From CAYRXM01 sp964428175 (lineage in GTDB: Bacteria > Chloroflexota > Anaerolineae > JAFGEY01): DNA of 64,000 nucleotides. The stretch covers positions 38,740 to 102,739 of the forward strand of contig CAYRXM010000001.1 in the NCBI GenBank assembly GCA_964428175.1, read 5' to 3'. The first letter of the stretch is position 1; each line of letters begins with the position of its first letter. The notes beneath the pieces are model-generated. The model saw only the letters and a list, made by a program, of their open reading frames with translations. It was not told where the DNA came from and did not search any database. The position numbers and the translations under genes were made by a program. Shown piece by piece: positions 41,540-50,574 of this stretch.

Positions 41540-42280
41540 ATGAATGACGGCGTTGTCTGGTTGATCGTCTCCTTTGGCTTGTTGCTCTTGCTCACCCGCT
41601 GGATCGCCCGGCATGTGCAGGGCATCGGCTACCTGTTGACCGAAGACGGGCAAATTGCAATTGCCATCTATATGATTCTGACCCTGCCCGGCGTGCTGCT
41701 GCACGAACTCAGCCACGCGCTGGCCGCCCTTTTGCTGCGGGTCAAGGTGCGCCGGTTTTCGATTGGCATCCAATACAAAAGAAAAGATCAGGTCGCACTC
41801 GGCTCGGTGGACATTGCGCGCACCGATCCGATCCGGGCCAGCCTGATCGGCCTGGCTCCGCTGGTCACCGGGTGTGCGACAATCCTGCTGATTGGCAGCC
41901 TGGCGCTGGGACTGGGCCGTTTCGAGCCGTTCAGCCCACGGGCGTTCTGGCGCGAACTGCCCACCATGTACCGCGCGTCCGATTTTTGGCTGTGGGTCTA
42001 CCTCGTGTTTGCTGTGGGCAACGCGATGTTTCCCAGCGCGGCCGACCGTCACGCCTGGTGGCTGGCTTTGATTTTTATCGCCTTTGTGGGCGTCATTCTG
42101 TATTTTGCCGGGCTGCTAGACGAGCTTTCTGCCGCCGCCGGGGGATGGGCACAGAGCGCGATGAACCTGCTCACCTATGCCTTTGCCGTGACCGCCATCG
42201 TCGATGTGTTTTTTGGTGTGCTATTGTTTTTGATCGAGCAGTCGCTGGGGCTGCTCGGTTTTGGCCGGATCAAGTACTAG
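41540..42280 (+). CDS. HExxH membrane metallopeptidase-like protein
   Basis: The 246-residue protein has about six transmembrane helices. LPGVLLHELSHALAALLLRV near residue 52 contains the HExxH zinc motif of M50-like peptidases, and a possible third ligand lies in the GNAMFPSAADRHAW segment. It may be an intramembrane protease; substrate unknown. The ATG at 41540 lacks a strong ribosome binding site, so the start is uncertain. A sugar isomerase gene follows 21 bp later. Confidence 0.72.
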   Translation: MNDGVVWLIVSFGLLLLLTRWIARHVQGIGYLLTEDGQIAIAIYMILTLPGVLLHELSHALAALLLRVKVRRFSIGIQYKRKDQVALGSVDIARTDPIRASLIGLAPLVTGCATILLIGSLALGLGRFEPFSPRAFWRELPTMYRASDFWLWVYLVFAVGNAMFPSAADRHAWWLALIFIAFVGVILYFAGLLDELSAAAGGWAQSAMNLLTYAFAVTAIVDVFFGVLLFLIEQSLGLLGFGRIKY

Positions 42281-42301
42281 TTTGATAAATGGAGATGAAC
42301 A

Positions 42302-43120
42302 ATGATGAAACTTTCAGGCTTTGCGGACGAAATTTCACCCGAATTGGATGTCCAACTGGACACGCTCGACTCGCTGGGGATCAGGTTTCTGGAACTGCGT
42401 GGGGTGTGGGGAAAAAACGTCCTCGCGCTGAGCGACGAGGAACTGGACACGGTCAAGGCCGAACTCGACCGGCGCGGCATCGGCGTGTCGGCGATCGGCT
42501 CACCGCTGGGCAAAGCGCCGATCGACAATGATTTCGAGGAATACAAGCAGGTGGTGCAGCGGGCCATCGACGTGGCCAAAAAATTGAACTGCCCGTACAT
42601 CCGCATGTTTTCCTTTTACGGCCAGGACCGCCAGGCCGACCGCGCCGAGGTGATGCGCCGCTTGCAGTCCATGGTCGACATGGCCGCCGCGCAGGGTGTG
42701 ACCCTGCTGCACGAGAACGAAAAGGGCATCTATGGCGAGACGGCGACCCAGTGCGCCGACCTGCACCGGACGATCAAGGGCGATGCGTTTCGCGCCACCT
42801 TTGACCCGGCCAACTTTGTCCAGGCCGGGGTCAAACCGTTCGACGAGGCTTTCGGGTTGCTCAAGTCGTACATCGCCTATTTTCACATCAAAGACGCAGT
42901 GATGTCCGATGGGCACGTCGTCCCGGCGGGCGAGGGCGATGGGCAAATACGCGAGTTGATGGCCGCCGCCAGGTCGATGGGCTATGACGGGTTTTTGTCG
43001 CTGGAGCCGCACCTCAAGGTCGCCGGGCATTCGAGCGGGTTCACCGGCCCGGAACTGTTTGCCACGGCGGCAAAGGCGCTGTGCAAAATCCTTGACGAAT
43101 TGAATATCGAGTATATATAA
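42302..43120 (+). CDS. sugar phosphate isomerase/epimerase (TIM-barrel)
   Basis: The 272-residue protein is an AP-endonuclease-2-type TIM barrel: KLSGFADEISPELDVQLDTL at the start, ISAIGSPLGKAP-like strand 3, LLHENEKGIYGETA (metal Glu) near 142, FDPANFVQAG near 168, YFHIKDAV near 195 (His-Asp) and FLSLEPHL near 236. Relatives include xylose isomerase-like and IolE/IolI-like enzymes. GGAG at 42291 supports the start. Substrate not predictable. Confidence 0.88.
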   Translation: MMKLSGFADEISPELDVQLDTLDSLGIRFLELRGVWGKNVLALSDEELDTVKAELDRRGIGVSAIGSPLGKAPIDNDFEEYKQVVQRAIDVAKKLNCPYIRMFSFYGQDRQADRAEVMRRLQSMVDMAAAQGVTLLHENEKGIYGETATQCADLHRTIKGDAFRATFDPANFVQAGVKPFDEAFGLLKSYIAYFHIKDAVMSDGHVVPAGEGDGQIRELMAAARSMGYDGFLSLEPHLKVAGHSSGFTGPELFATAAKALCKILDELNIEYI

Positions 43121-43168
43121 GTGTTCTTGTTTGTTTGAATTCTTTAAGCATCGAAACTCCCACCGCAG

Positions 43169-43192
43169 ATCGCCGTCCCAAAGGACGGCGAT
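43169..43192 (+). terminator. stem-loop between the isomerase and first KimA-like gene
   Basis: ATCGCCGTCC and GGACGGCGAT with a four-base loop, followed by TGGTCTTT. It probably ends the isomerase transcript. Confidence 0.6.
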
Positions 43193-43222
43193 TGGTCTTT
43201 GGGCTGAAAGGATCAAGGCGAC

Positions 43223-45058
43223 ATGCTGGACAAACTTAAATACTGGATCATTGGCTCGCCGCTGCCGACGCAGCGGCTTGCCTCGGAGCGTCTGAACAAG
43301 ATTCGCGCGCTGGCTGCTTTTTCGCCTGACGCGCTTTCGTCCATCGCCTATGCCAACCAGGAAATTTACCTGGGATTGGTGGTCGCCGGCAGCGCCGGGC
43401 TGGCTCTGGCCTGGCCGATTGGACTGATCATCGTGGGATTGCTCATCCTGGTGGCTTTCTCTTACTTTCAGACCATTCACGGCTATCCATCCGGCGGCGG
43501 CTCCTACGTGGTCGCGCGGACCAACCTGGGCACGCTGCCGGGATTGATCACTGCGGCGGCCCTGTTGATCGGCTACCTGCTGACGGCGGCGGTCAGCCTC
43601 ACTGCCGGCGTCGAGCAAATCGCTTCGGCCTTTCCGATGCTGTGGCCCTACCGGATTCCGCTGGCGCTGGTCTGTCTCGGGGTGATCGCCTGGATCAACT
43701 TGCGGGGTGTACAAGAGTCGGGCACACTGATGGCTGTGCCGGTGTATCTGTTCCTGATCAGCTATTTTGGCATGCTGGTTTGGGGCCTGGTGCGTGCCCT
43801 GATCGATGGCCCCGGCTCCTTTGTCGCCGCACCGCCGCCTACCCAACCGCTGACGCTGCTGCTGCTGCTCGATGCTTTTTCGGCGGGCTGTACGGCGCTC
43901 ACTGGCATTGAAGCGATCAGCAACGGTGTGCCCTCTTTCCGCCCGCCCGAGTCCAAAAATGCCGGGCAGACCTTGATGGCGATGGCCCTGCTGATGGCCT
44001 TACTTTTCGTTGGCAGCATCGGCTTGACCCAGTTTTTTGCCGTCACTGCCGGGGCTGAAGAAACGATCCTCTCGGCGCTGGCACGGCGGCTGCTTGGCGG
44101 CGGCCCGCTTTATTTGCTCGTCCAGGCCAGCACGATGGCGATTCTGGTGGTGGCGGCCAACACCAGTTTCGCCGGATTCCCACGCCTGGCTGCCATCCTG
44201 GCTCAAGATCGCTTTTTACCTTTCCAATTGGCCAACCTGGGCGACCGGCTGGTGTTTCAAAACGGCATTTTGCTCCTTACTGCGGCCACCGGCGTGCTGA
44301 TTGTCCTTTTTGGCGGGCAAAGCCACGCGCTGATCCCGCTCTTTGCTGTGGGCGTGTTTCTGGCTTTTACTCTCTCGCAAACGGGTATGGTGGTGCATTG
44401 GTGGCGCGCACGCGGGCGCGGCTGGTGGTTCAAGGCGGTGATCAATGGCATCGGAGCATTGGCAACGGCGCTGGTCGTTTTTGTGGTGGGCGGCAGCAAG
44501 TTTCTCGAAGGCGCCTGGTTGACCCTGCTGTTTATCCCGGCATTGGTGATTTTTTTCTTCCAGGCACATGCGCATTACCAGACTATCCGCGGCCAGTTGT
44601 CGATGCGCGGCCTGTCCAAACTGGATCAGACGGCAGGCCGGCCGCGTGTGGTGGTGCCCATCTCGGGCGTTCACCTGGGCGTTGTCAACGCAGTTAATTT
44701 TGCCTGCGCTATCTCGGACCAGGTGACGGCCCTGTACATCGAACTGACACCGGGCGCAAGTGAGCACATCCGCGAAGAATGGCAGCGCTACTGGCCCGAC
44801 GTGCCGCTGGTGGTCGTGTCTTCGCCATATCGTTCCATTGTCGGGCCGCTGCTCGATTTCCTGGATGAAACCGACCGTCAACACAAGGACGATCGGCCAA
44901 CTGCCGTGGTTCTGCCCGAATTTATCCCGGCAAAATGGTGGCAAGGGCTGCTGCACAACCAGACTGCCTGGGCGATCAAGGCCGCGCTGCTCTACCGACG
45001 GCGCAGGCAGGGTTATCAGCGGGTGATTGTCGATGTGCCCTATCACCTGCAAAAGTGA
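43223..45058 (+). CDS. KimA-like APC-superfamily permease, paralogue 1
   Basis: The 611-residue protein aligns along its whole length with Bacillus KimA, a high-affinity potassium importer: 12 helices and a cytoplasmic C-terminal domain ending DVPYHLQK. Residues at KimA ligand positions are D36, Y43, Y118 and T121, and LTGIEAISN is kept. At 117 KimA has Asp (VDY) but this protein has Gly (IGY). The Asp loss may alter ion choice or activity. Its last 154 bp are identical to the end of paralogue 2. A zinc-ribbon membrane gene follows 14 bp later. Confidence 0.85.
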   Translation: MLDKLKYWIIGSPLPTQRLASERLNKIRALAAFSPDALSSIAYANQEIYLGLVVAGSAGLALAWPIGLIIVGLLILVAFSYFQTIHGYPSGGGSYVVARTNLGTLPGLITAAALLIGYLLTAAVSLTAGVEQIASAFPMLWPYRIPLALVCLGVIAWINLRGVQESGTLMAVPVYLFLISYFGMLVWGLVRALIDGPGSFVAAPPPTQPLTLLLLLDAFSAGCTALTGIEAISNGVPSFRPPESKNAGQTLMAMALLMALLFVGSIGLTQFFAVTAGAEETILSALARRLLGGGPLYLLVQASTMAILVVAANTSFAGFPRLAAILAQDRFLPFQLANLGDRLVFQNGILLLTAATGVLIVLFGGQSHALIPLFAVGVFLAFTLSQTGMVVHWWRARGRGWWFKAVINGIGALATALVVFVVGGSKFLEGAWLTLLFIPALVIFFFQAHAHYQTIRGQLSMRGLSKLDQTAGRPRVVVPISGVHLGVVNAVNFACAISDQVTALYIELTPGASEHIREEWQRYWPDVPLVVVSSPYRSIVGPLLDFLDETDRQHKDDRPTAVVLPEFIPAKWWQGLLHNQTAWAIKAALLYRRRRQGYQRVIVDVPYHLQK

Positions 45059-45072
45059 GATCGGAGGAAGAT

Positions 45073-45429
45073 GTGGTCGGTAAGAAGCACAGGTGGCTGC
45101 CCTATGCTGTCGTGGCAACGGGGGCAGTGATCGTTCTGCTGGTCATTTTTTCCATCAACAGTGAGCCGTTGGTGCGCTGGTTTCAGGCCGACGAAAGGTC
45201 GATAACCTGGCAGGAAATGCTGGGAATGGGGTTGATATCTATGTTCATCCTGGCGCTGCTGTTGAGCCATATGGTGCTGGTCGTTGTAGCCGCCAGCTCG
45301 TTGAGCAAGCCCCACACACCGGCGATCGAAAAGCCAACCGTATGCCCGCAGTGCGCGCGTGCCGTCCAGGGCGATTGGCGGGTGTGCCCATACTGTGGGT
45401 TCAGGCTGGATACGTCTTTGAACAGTTGA
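45073..45429 (+). CDS. small membrane protein with C-terminal zinc ribbon
   Basis: The 118-residue protein has two transmembrane helices (about 10-30 and 52-75) and a cytoplasmic zinc ribbon (CPQC near 95, CPYC near 108). GGAGG at 45063 selects GTG at 45073; the out-of-frame ATG at 45071 gives a short dead end. It lies between two KimA-like genes, so it may be an accessory subunit, but that is only positional evidence. Confidence 0.75.
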   Translation: MVGKKHRWLPYAVVATGAVIVLLVIFSINSEPLVRWFQADERSITWQEMLGMGLISMFILALLLSHMVLVVVAASSLSKPHTPAIEKPTVCPQCARAVQGDWRVCPYCGFRLDTSLNS

Positions 45430-45440
45430 TTATTTCAAGG

Positions 45441-45559
45441 CAGCTGCTCGGCCTATCCTTGCAAAGGTTTCAACTTGTCTGCGCTTGGGCCTGGTTGTGT
45501 TGACCTGGATTGATGGATCGGTACATTGGTCTCAACCTTTCGCAAGGGGTGGTCGTTAC
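45441..45559. repeat. inverted-repeat element, family C, copy 2
   Basis: CCTATCCTTGCAAAGGTTTC at the left is mirrored by CAACCTTTCGCAAGGGG on the right, with outer ends resembling GTAAC. It matches the ends of 12473-12592, while the middle has diverged. Confidence 0.7.
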
Positions 45560-45582
45560 ATTAAGATTGAGGAACAAATTTG

Positions 45583-47442
45583 ATGTGGACTCGTATTCGT
45601 CGTATTTTGTTTGGTTCGCCGCTGTCGACTGCTGCTGAGGTTCACCAACGTCTGAGCAAGGTTATGGCATTGGCCGTGTTTTCCTCTGATGCCTTGTCTT
45701 CAGTGGCTTACGCCACCGAAGAAATTCTGCTCGCTCTGGTCGTTGCCGGGACGACAGCGCTGCATGTTTCTCTGCCGATCTCGCTGGCTATTTCTGCTGT
45801 GTTGGTCATTGTGGCTGTTTCTTATTACCAGACCATTCATGGTTACCCATCTGGTGGCGGCGCTTATATTGTTGCCTATGACAACCTGGGCACCTGGCCG
45901 GGACTAACGGCCGGGTCCGCTCTCATGATTGATTATGTGTTAACGGTCGCGGTCAGCATCACCGCCGGCATTGCTGCACTCACCTCGGCTTTTCCGTTCT
46001 TGTTGCCCTATCGAGTTCTCTTGTGCCTGCTGGCGATTGTGTTTATTATGTGGGCCAATCTGCGCGGCGTGCGAGAATCGGGAACGATGTTTTCTCTGCC
46101 CACCTATGGATTCATTTCAATTTTCCTTGCCCTGATCGTCGTCGGTCTGATCCGATTAGTCTTTGGCAACACCGGGCCGGTGTCTGCGCCGGCCCATGCC
46201 CTTGAAGGCGCTGTACAACCACTCACATTGTTTCTGGTCTTGCGTGCGTTTGCTTCCGGCTGTGCCGCACTGACCGGCATTGAAGCGATCAGCAACGGTA
46301 TTCCGGCTTTCAAAAAACCGGAGGCCGACAATGCCGGCAAAACGCTGATTGCTATGGCCGCCTTGTTGACCATTATGTTTCTGGGGATCGGCATCTTGGC
46401 CCATTTTCTCAACGTGATTCCCTCGGAAGAAGAAACGGTGGTTTCCCAGATTGGCAAACAGGTCTTTGGCGGTGGTTCGCTGTACCTGGTCTTGCAGTTT
46501 GCCACGATGCTGATCCTGATCCTGGCTGCCAACACTTCGTTTGCCGATTTTCCACGCCTGGCGGCCATTCTGGCCCGCGCGTGTTATTTGCCCAAACAAT
46601 TTACACACCTGGGTGACCGGCTTGTTTTTGCCAACGGTATCATCATTCTGGCCTTGCTGGCTTCCGGCTTGGTCATTTTGTTTGGTGGCCAGACGCATCG
46701 CTTGATCCCCCTGTATGCCGTGGGCGTTTTTCTCTCCTTTACTCTATCGCAGACAGGAATGGTGGTGCATTGGCGAAGGGAAAAAGGAAAAGGCTGGCAG
46801 TGGAAACTGGTGTTGAACGGCATCGGCGCGGCTGCGACGGCGGTCGTACTGAGCGTGATTATCCTGACCAAGTTCTTGCGCGGAGCCTGGATCGTGACAC
46901 TGTTGATTCCCGCCTGCGTCTGGATGTTTCATGTCATCCACAAGCACTACGATGACGTCGCCCGGCAGCTGTCGTTGAACGGGCTTTCTCCCGAAACCTG
47001 GGATGACGTCGATCCACTGAACCGGCACAAGATCGTCGTACCCGTCTCGGGCATCCACCGGGGCGCGTTGGCGGCGTTGCATTTTGCGCGGACGATGTCA
47101 AACGATGTCACTGCGGTGACGGTTGACATCGAGGCGCAAGCGACGGAGCGCGTGCGCGACAAATGGTGTATATGGGGACAGTGTATGCCCCTGGTCGTGC
47201 TGCCTTCGCCATACCGCTCGGTGGTCGGCCCCTTGCTGGAATACCTGGACGAAGCGGATCGGCGCGATCCGGAGCGAGGCCTTGCTGTTGTGGTTCTGCC
47301 CGAATTTATCCCGGCAAAATGGTGGCAAGGGCTGCTGCACAACCAGACTGCCTGGGCGATCAAGGCCGCGCTGCTCTACCGACGGCGCAGGCAGGGTTAT
47401 CAGCGGGTGATTGTCGATGTGCCCTATCACCTGCAAAAGTGA
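45583..47442 (+). CDS. kimA: KimA-like potassium permease, paralogue 2
   Basis: The 619-residue protein is closer to Bacillus KimA than paralogue 1: FSSDALSSVAYATEE (D36, Y43), MIDYVLTVAVSITAG (D117, Y118, T121), GCAALTGIEAISN, and LIPLYAVGVFLSFTLSQTGM near 385. All ligand positions I recall are kept. It should import K+ with H+. The C-terminal domain ends in the same PYHLQK as its neighbour. GAGGAAC fits the ATG at 45583. The 5' part is visibly less GC-rich than the recombined 3' end. Confidence 0.88.
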   Translation: MWTRIRRILFGSPLSTAAEVHQRLSKVMALAVFSSDALSSVAYATEEILLALVVAGTTALHVSLPISLAISAVLVIVAVSYYQTIHGYPSGGGAYIVAYDNLGTWPGLTAGSALMIDYVLTVAVSITAGIAALTSAFPFLLPYRVLLCLLAIVFIMWANLRGVRESGTMFSLPTYGFISIFLALIVVGLIRLVFGNTGPVSAPAHALEGAVQPLTLFLVLRAFASGCAALTGIEAISNGIPAFKKPEADNAGKTLIAMAALLTIMFLGIGILAHFLNVIPSEEETVVSQIGKQVFGGGSLYLVLQFATMLILILAANTSFADFPRLAAILARACYLPKQFTHLGDRLVFANGIIILALLASGLVILFGGQTHRLIPLYAVGVFLSFTLSQTGMVVHWRREKGKGWQWKLVLNGIGAAATAVVLSVIILTKFLRGAWIVTLLIPACVWMFHVIHKHYDDVARQLSLNGLSPETWDDVDPLNRHKIVVPVSGIHRGALAALHFARTMSNDVTAVTVDIEAQATERVRDKWCIWGQCMPLVVLPSPYRSVVGPLLEYLDEADRRDPERGLAVVVLPEFIPAKWWQGLLHNQTAWAIKAALLYRRRRQGYQRVIVDVPYHLQK

Positions 47443-47461
47443 GTGTGGACGCATGACTCTG

Positions 47462-47585
47462 CTGGAAAAAGGGACACAGGTGAACACAGGCTAACGCACA
47501 CTGATAAGAATATAAAGTCAGTGTCAATCAGTGAAAATCGGTGTCCCATTTTTCCAGCCGTTTTTAGTTTTTTCAGCGGACTCGC
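47462..47585 (-). repeat. dispersed inverted-repeat element, family A, copy 2
   Basis: Its reverse complement matches 7501-7620, including CAGTGTGCGTTAGCC and the CTGGAAAAA/GGGACAC ends. Non-coding, between the second KimA gene and the end of aspartokinase. Confidence 0.8.
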
Positions 47586-47644
47586 GTATACATCCACGGA
47601 ACCCGGACCAATTTGAGATCGGCAGCCCGTCGCCGCTTGTATGC

Positions 47645-49114
47645 CTACTTGGTCCCCAACCCGAACGCCGCGTGGACGGCGCGCACGGCCTGGTCGGCCT
47701 GCGCCTCGTCGATGACCAGCGAAATGTTGTCTGCTGACGATCCCTGCGCAATGGAAAGGATGTTAACCCCACTATCGGATAGCGCGGTGAACAGTCGCGC
47801 GGCGATGCCCACCGTATCCTTCATCCGCTCGCCGACGATGGTCAGCACGGCAATGTCGCTGCGGTAGCTGATCTCTTCGACGTTGTGACGCAGCATGTCG
47901 TATTCAAAGGCGCGGCGCAGCGCCTTTTCGGCGCGCGGTGCGGCGTCGCCGGGCACGACAAAACAAATGCTCTGCTCCGACGACGACTGCGAGAACATCA
48001 GCACGTTGATCTGCTCGTTGGCGACCGTCGAAAAGACGCGCGCGGCGATGCCGGGCACGCCCATCATCCCTCTGCCTTCAACGGCGACCTGGCTGACGCC
48101 GCGAATGGCGGTGATGCCCTTGACCACCCGCCCGTTGGCCTGCGGGCGGGCCACAATATCGGTGCCGGGATGCTCCGGGTTGAACGAGTTGAGGATGCGC
48201 AGCGGAATTCCTCGTTCCACGGCGGGCAGAATCGTCTTGGGGTGGATCACCTTGGCCCCGAAATAGGAAAACTCGGCCGCCTCCCCGTACGACAGCGCCT
48301 CGATGGTCTGCGCGTCGGACACCACGCGCGGATCGGCGGTCATCACCCCGTCCACATCCGACCAGATCCAGATTTCATGGCTGTCCAGGCACGCGCCGAC
48401 GATGGTCGCGCTGTAATCGCTGCCGCCGCGCCCCAACGTGGTCAGCACACCTTCTTCCGTCGCGCCGATAAAGCCAGTAATCACCGGCACGGCACTGCCC
48501 ACCGCTCCGCTTGGATGTTCCAGCAAGGGCAGCAGCCGGGCGCGCGTCTTTTCCCTGGTTTTCTGCATCAGCGGGTTGGCCGCGCCAAAATGGTCGTCGG
48601 TGACGATCAACTCGCTCGCCTCGACTGCCTCGGCGGCGAGGCCCCGGGCGCGCATCGCTGCGGCGACGATTTTCACCGACAGGCGCTCGCCCAGCCCGCT
48701 GACCACATCCAGGCCGCGCGGGGTCAGTTCGCCCAGCACCGCCACCGCCCGGCACAGACTGTGGACGTGGGTGAGCAGGCTGTCGATCTCGCCCTCGATC
48801 TCGAACCGTGCGCCGGCGTCGGGCGCGAGCGCGGCGAGCGTGTCGAGGTGCTTTTGGTGCAGCGCTTCGACCGTCCGGTTGACCGCCGGCGCGTCGCCGT
48901 TTACGGCGGCCTGGGCCGCGGCGATCAGCGCATTGGTCACGCCGTTCATCGCCGAGACGATGACGACGACCCGCCGTTCGTCTGCGCCGGGGATGGGGTG
49001 CAGTTCGTTGCTCTGCGTGCGGCGAACAATGTCGGCGACGCGGGCGATGGCCTCTACGCTGCCCACCGACGTGCCGCCAAATTTCATGGTGATGAGATGA
49101 GAGTGGACGGACAT
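47645..49114 (-). CDS. lysC: aspartate kinase
   Basis: The 489-residue enzyme phosphorylates L-aspartate, the entry step to Lys, Thr and Met. MKFGGTSVG near residue 10, VVSGLGERLSVKI, FIGATEEGVLTTLGRGGSDY and WSDVDGVMTADPR form the kinase domain. Two ACT domains follow at about 330-489, the usual place of feedback control. Length fits the long monofunctional LysC/ThrA-type group. GAGGAG, 8 bp upstream, selects the ATG at 49114. It is last in a run with thrC, a Glu-type dehydrogenase and serA. Confidence 0.93.
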   Translation of the reverse strand: MSVHSHLITMKFGGTSVGSVEAIARVADIVRRTQSNELHPIPGADERRVVVIVSAMNGVTNALIAAAQAAVNGDAPAVNRTVEALHQKHLDTLAALAPDAGARFEIEGEIDSLLTHVHSLCRAVAVLGELTPRGLDVVSGLGERLSVKIVAAAMRARGLAAEAVEASELIVTDDHFGAANPLMQKTREKTRARLLPLLEHPSGAVGSAVPVITGFIGATEEGVLTTLGRGGSDYSATIVGACLDSHEIWIWSDVDGVMTADPRVVSDAQTIEALSYGEAAEFSYFGAKVIHPKTILPAVERGIPLRILNSFNPEHPGTDIVARPQANGRVVKGITAIRGVSQVAVEGRGMMGVPGIAARVFSTVANEQINVLMFSQSSSEQSICFVVPGDAAPRAEKALRRAFEYDMLRHNVEEISYRSDIAVLTIVGERMKDTVGIAARLFTALSDSGVNILSIAQGSSADNISLVIDEAQADQAVRAVHAAFGLGTK

Positions 49115-49138
49115 GAGTCGACTCCTCTTTTTCAGTCC

Positions 49139-49171
49139 AGACCTGCCAGGTTTCTGAAACCTGCCAGGTCT
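49139..49171. repeat. short palindrome between thrC and aspartokinase
   Basis: AGACCTGCCAGGTTT and AAACCTGCCAGGTCT form a perfect 15-bp stem with a CTG loop. It may act as a weak terminator or be a dispersed repeat. Confidence 0.65.
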
Positions 49172-50492
49172 AGAAAACGGCCTTGTGAACGGCCTGCTTG
49201 ACCACGCCCACATCGGCGGGCAGTTCAAGCGGCGGATTGGCAGAGTGTGAAATGACATCCTGTAACGCAGATTCGTGATATTTCACCTTGAAATCGGTGA
49301 ATTTGAGGCCGTGCGCGGTCGAGATCACCACCACCCGGTCGCGCCGACCAACGTCGCCGCGCTCGACGGCCTTGAACAGGGCGGCGAGGGCCACGCCGGT
49401 GTGCGGGCAGGTGTAAAGGCCGGTGCGGTCGGCGCGGGCGCAGGCATCGGCCAATTCTTGCTCGCTGGCCTGCTCGACCACGCCGTCCAACTGGCGCAGG
49501 GTTTTGACCGCCCGCTCGTAACTGACCGGATTGCCGATCTGGATCGCGCTGGCGGCGGTCATCTGGGCCGCAACCGGCTGGTAGTGCTTGAAACCGGTCA
49601 GGTAGCTGAGGTAGAGCGGGTTGGCGCGCGCAGACTGGGCGCAGAGGATGCGCGGCAGTTTCTCGATCAGCCCCAGTTCCTTCATCAACAGCAGGCCCTT
49701 GCCCAACGCGCTGACGTTGCCCAAATTGCCCACCGGGATCACAATCCAGTCGGGCACCTGCCATTCGAACTGCTGCACGATCTCGATGCCGACCGTTTTC
49801 TGGCCTTCTATGCGCAGGCTGTTCATCGAGTTGGCCAGATAGATGCTGTTGTCGGCGGTCACCGCCTTGACGATCTGCATGCAGCCGTCAAAGTCGGTGT
49901 CAAGGGCCACGACCAGCGCGCCGTTGGCGATGGGCTGCACCAGCTGTGCGGTCGAGACCTTGTTTTTGGGCAAAAAGACCAGGGTGGGGATGCCCGCCGC
50001 CGCACCGTAGGCGGCCAGCGCCGCCGACGTATCGCCGGTGGAGGCGCAAGCCACGGCGCGGATCGGCACGCCCGCGGCGCGCATCTGGCGCACCTGTGAG
50101 ATGAGCACGGTCATGCCCAGGTCTTTGAACGAGCCGGTGTGTGTATTGCCGCACAGCTTGATCCACAGGTCGTCAAGGCCGAGATCCCGGCCCAGGCGCT
50201 CGGCCCAAAAGAGATTGGTGTGGCCCTCGTACATCGAGACGACGTTTTCGGGATCGAGATCGGGCAGCACCCACTCTTTTTTGCCCCACACCCCGCTGCC
50301 ATAGGGCCACTCGTTGGTGCGGATGCGGCGGTCGAACAGAGTCATCCAGGCCTGCTCGCTGCGGTCGCGCAGCGCCAGAACGTCGTGCACCACGTCGAGC
50401 AGGCCGCCGCAGCGCGGACAGGTATAGATCACCTCGTTGAGCGGGAAGCGTTCGCCGCAGCCGCGAATGCATTCAAACCACGCGCGGTACAT
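49170..50492 (-). CDS. thrC: threonine synthase
   Basis: The 440-residue PLP enzyme converts O-phosphohomoserine to threonine. CGNTHTGSFKDLGMTV near residue 113 holds the PLP lysine, ACASTGDTSAALAAYGAAAG and VPVGNLGNVSA-like phosphate loop follow. An N-terminal zinc-ribbon-like segment (CIRGCGE...CPRCGG, residues 8-29) is common in this class. Its substrate pathway starts with the neighbouring aspartokinase, although homoserine dehydrogenase and kinase are not in the window. Confidence 0.93.
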   Translation of the reverse strand: MYRAWFECIRGCGERFPLNEVIYTCPRCGGLLDVVHDVLALRDRSEQAWMTLFDRRIRTNEWPYGSGVWGKKEWVLPDLDPENVVSMYEGHTNLFWAERLGRDLGLDDLWIKLCGNTHTGSFKDLGMTVLISQVRQMRAAGVPIRAVACASTGDTSAALAAYGAAAGIPTLVFLPKNKVSTAQLVQPIANGALVVALDTDFDGCMQIVKAVTADNSIYLANSMNSLRIEGQKTVGIEIVQQFEWQVPDWIVIPVGNLGNVSALGKGLLLMKELGLIEKLPRILCAQSARANPLYLSYLTGFKHYQPVAAQMTAASAIQIGNPVSYERAVKTLRQLDGVVEQASEQELADACARADRTGLYTCPHTGVALAALFKAVERGDVGRRDRVVVISTAHGLKFTDFKVKYHESALQDVISHSANPPLELPADVGVVKQAVHKAVF

Positions 50493-50526
50493 CTCGGCCC
50501 TCCTTTTTGTGCAATGCTCGCATAAA

Positions 50527-50563
50527 CCAGAAACCAGGTTTTTGTCAAAAACCTGGTTTCTGG
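50527..50563. repeat. perfect palindrome between the dehydrogenase and thrC
   Basis: CCAGAAACCAGGTTTTT and AAAAACCTGGTTTCTGG with a three-base loop. It can fold as a 17-bp hairpin on either strand; a dispersed repeat or attenuating stem. Confidence 0.7.
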
Positions 50564-50574
50564 CACAAAAAACT

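Noticed and set aside
47885..49201. 438-codon plus-strand frame opposite aspartokinase
   Set aside because: Same kind of GC-driven shadow; no motif and no start signals.
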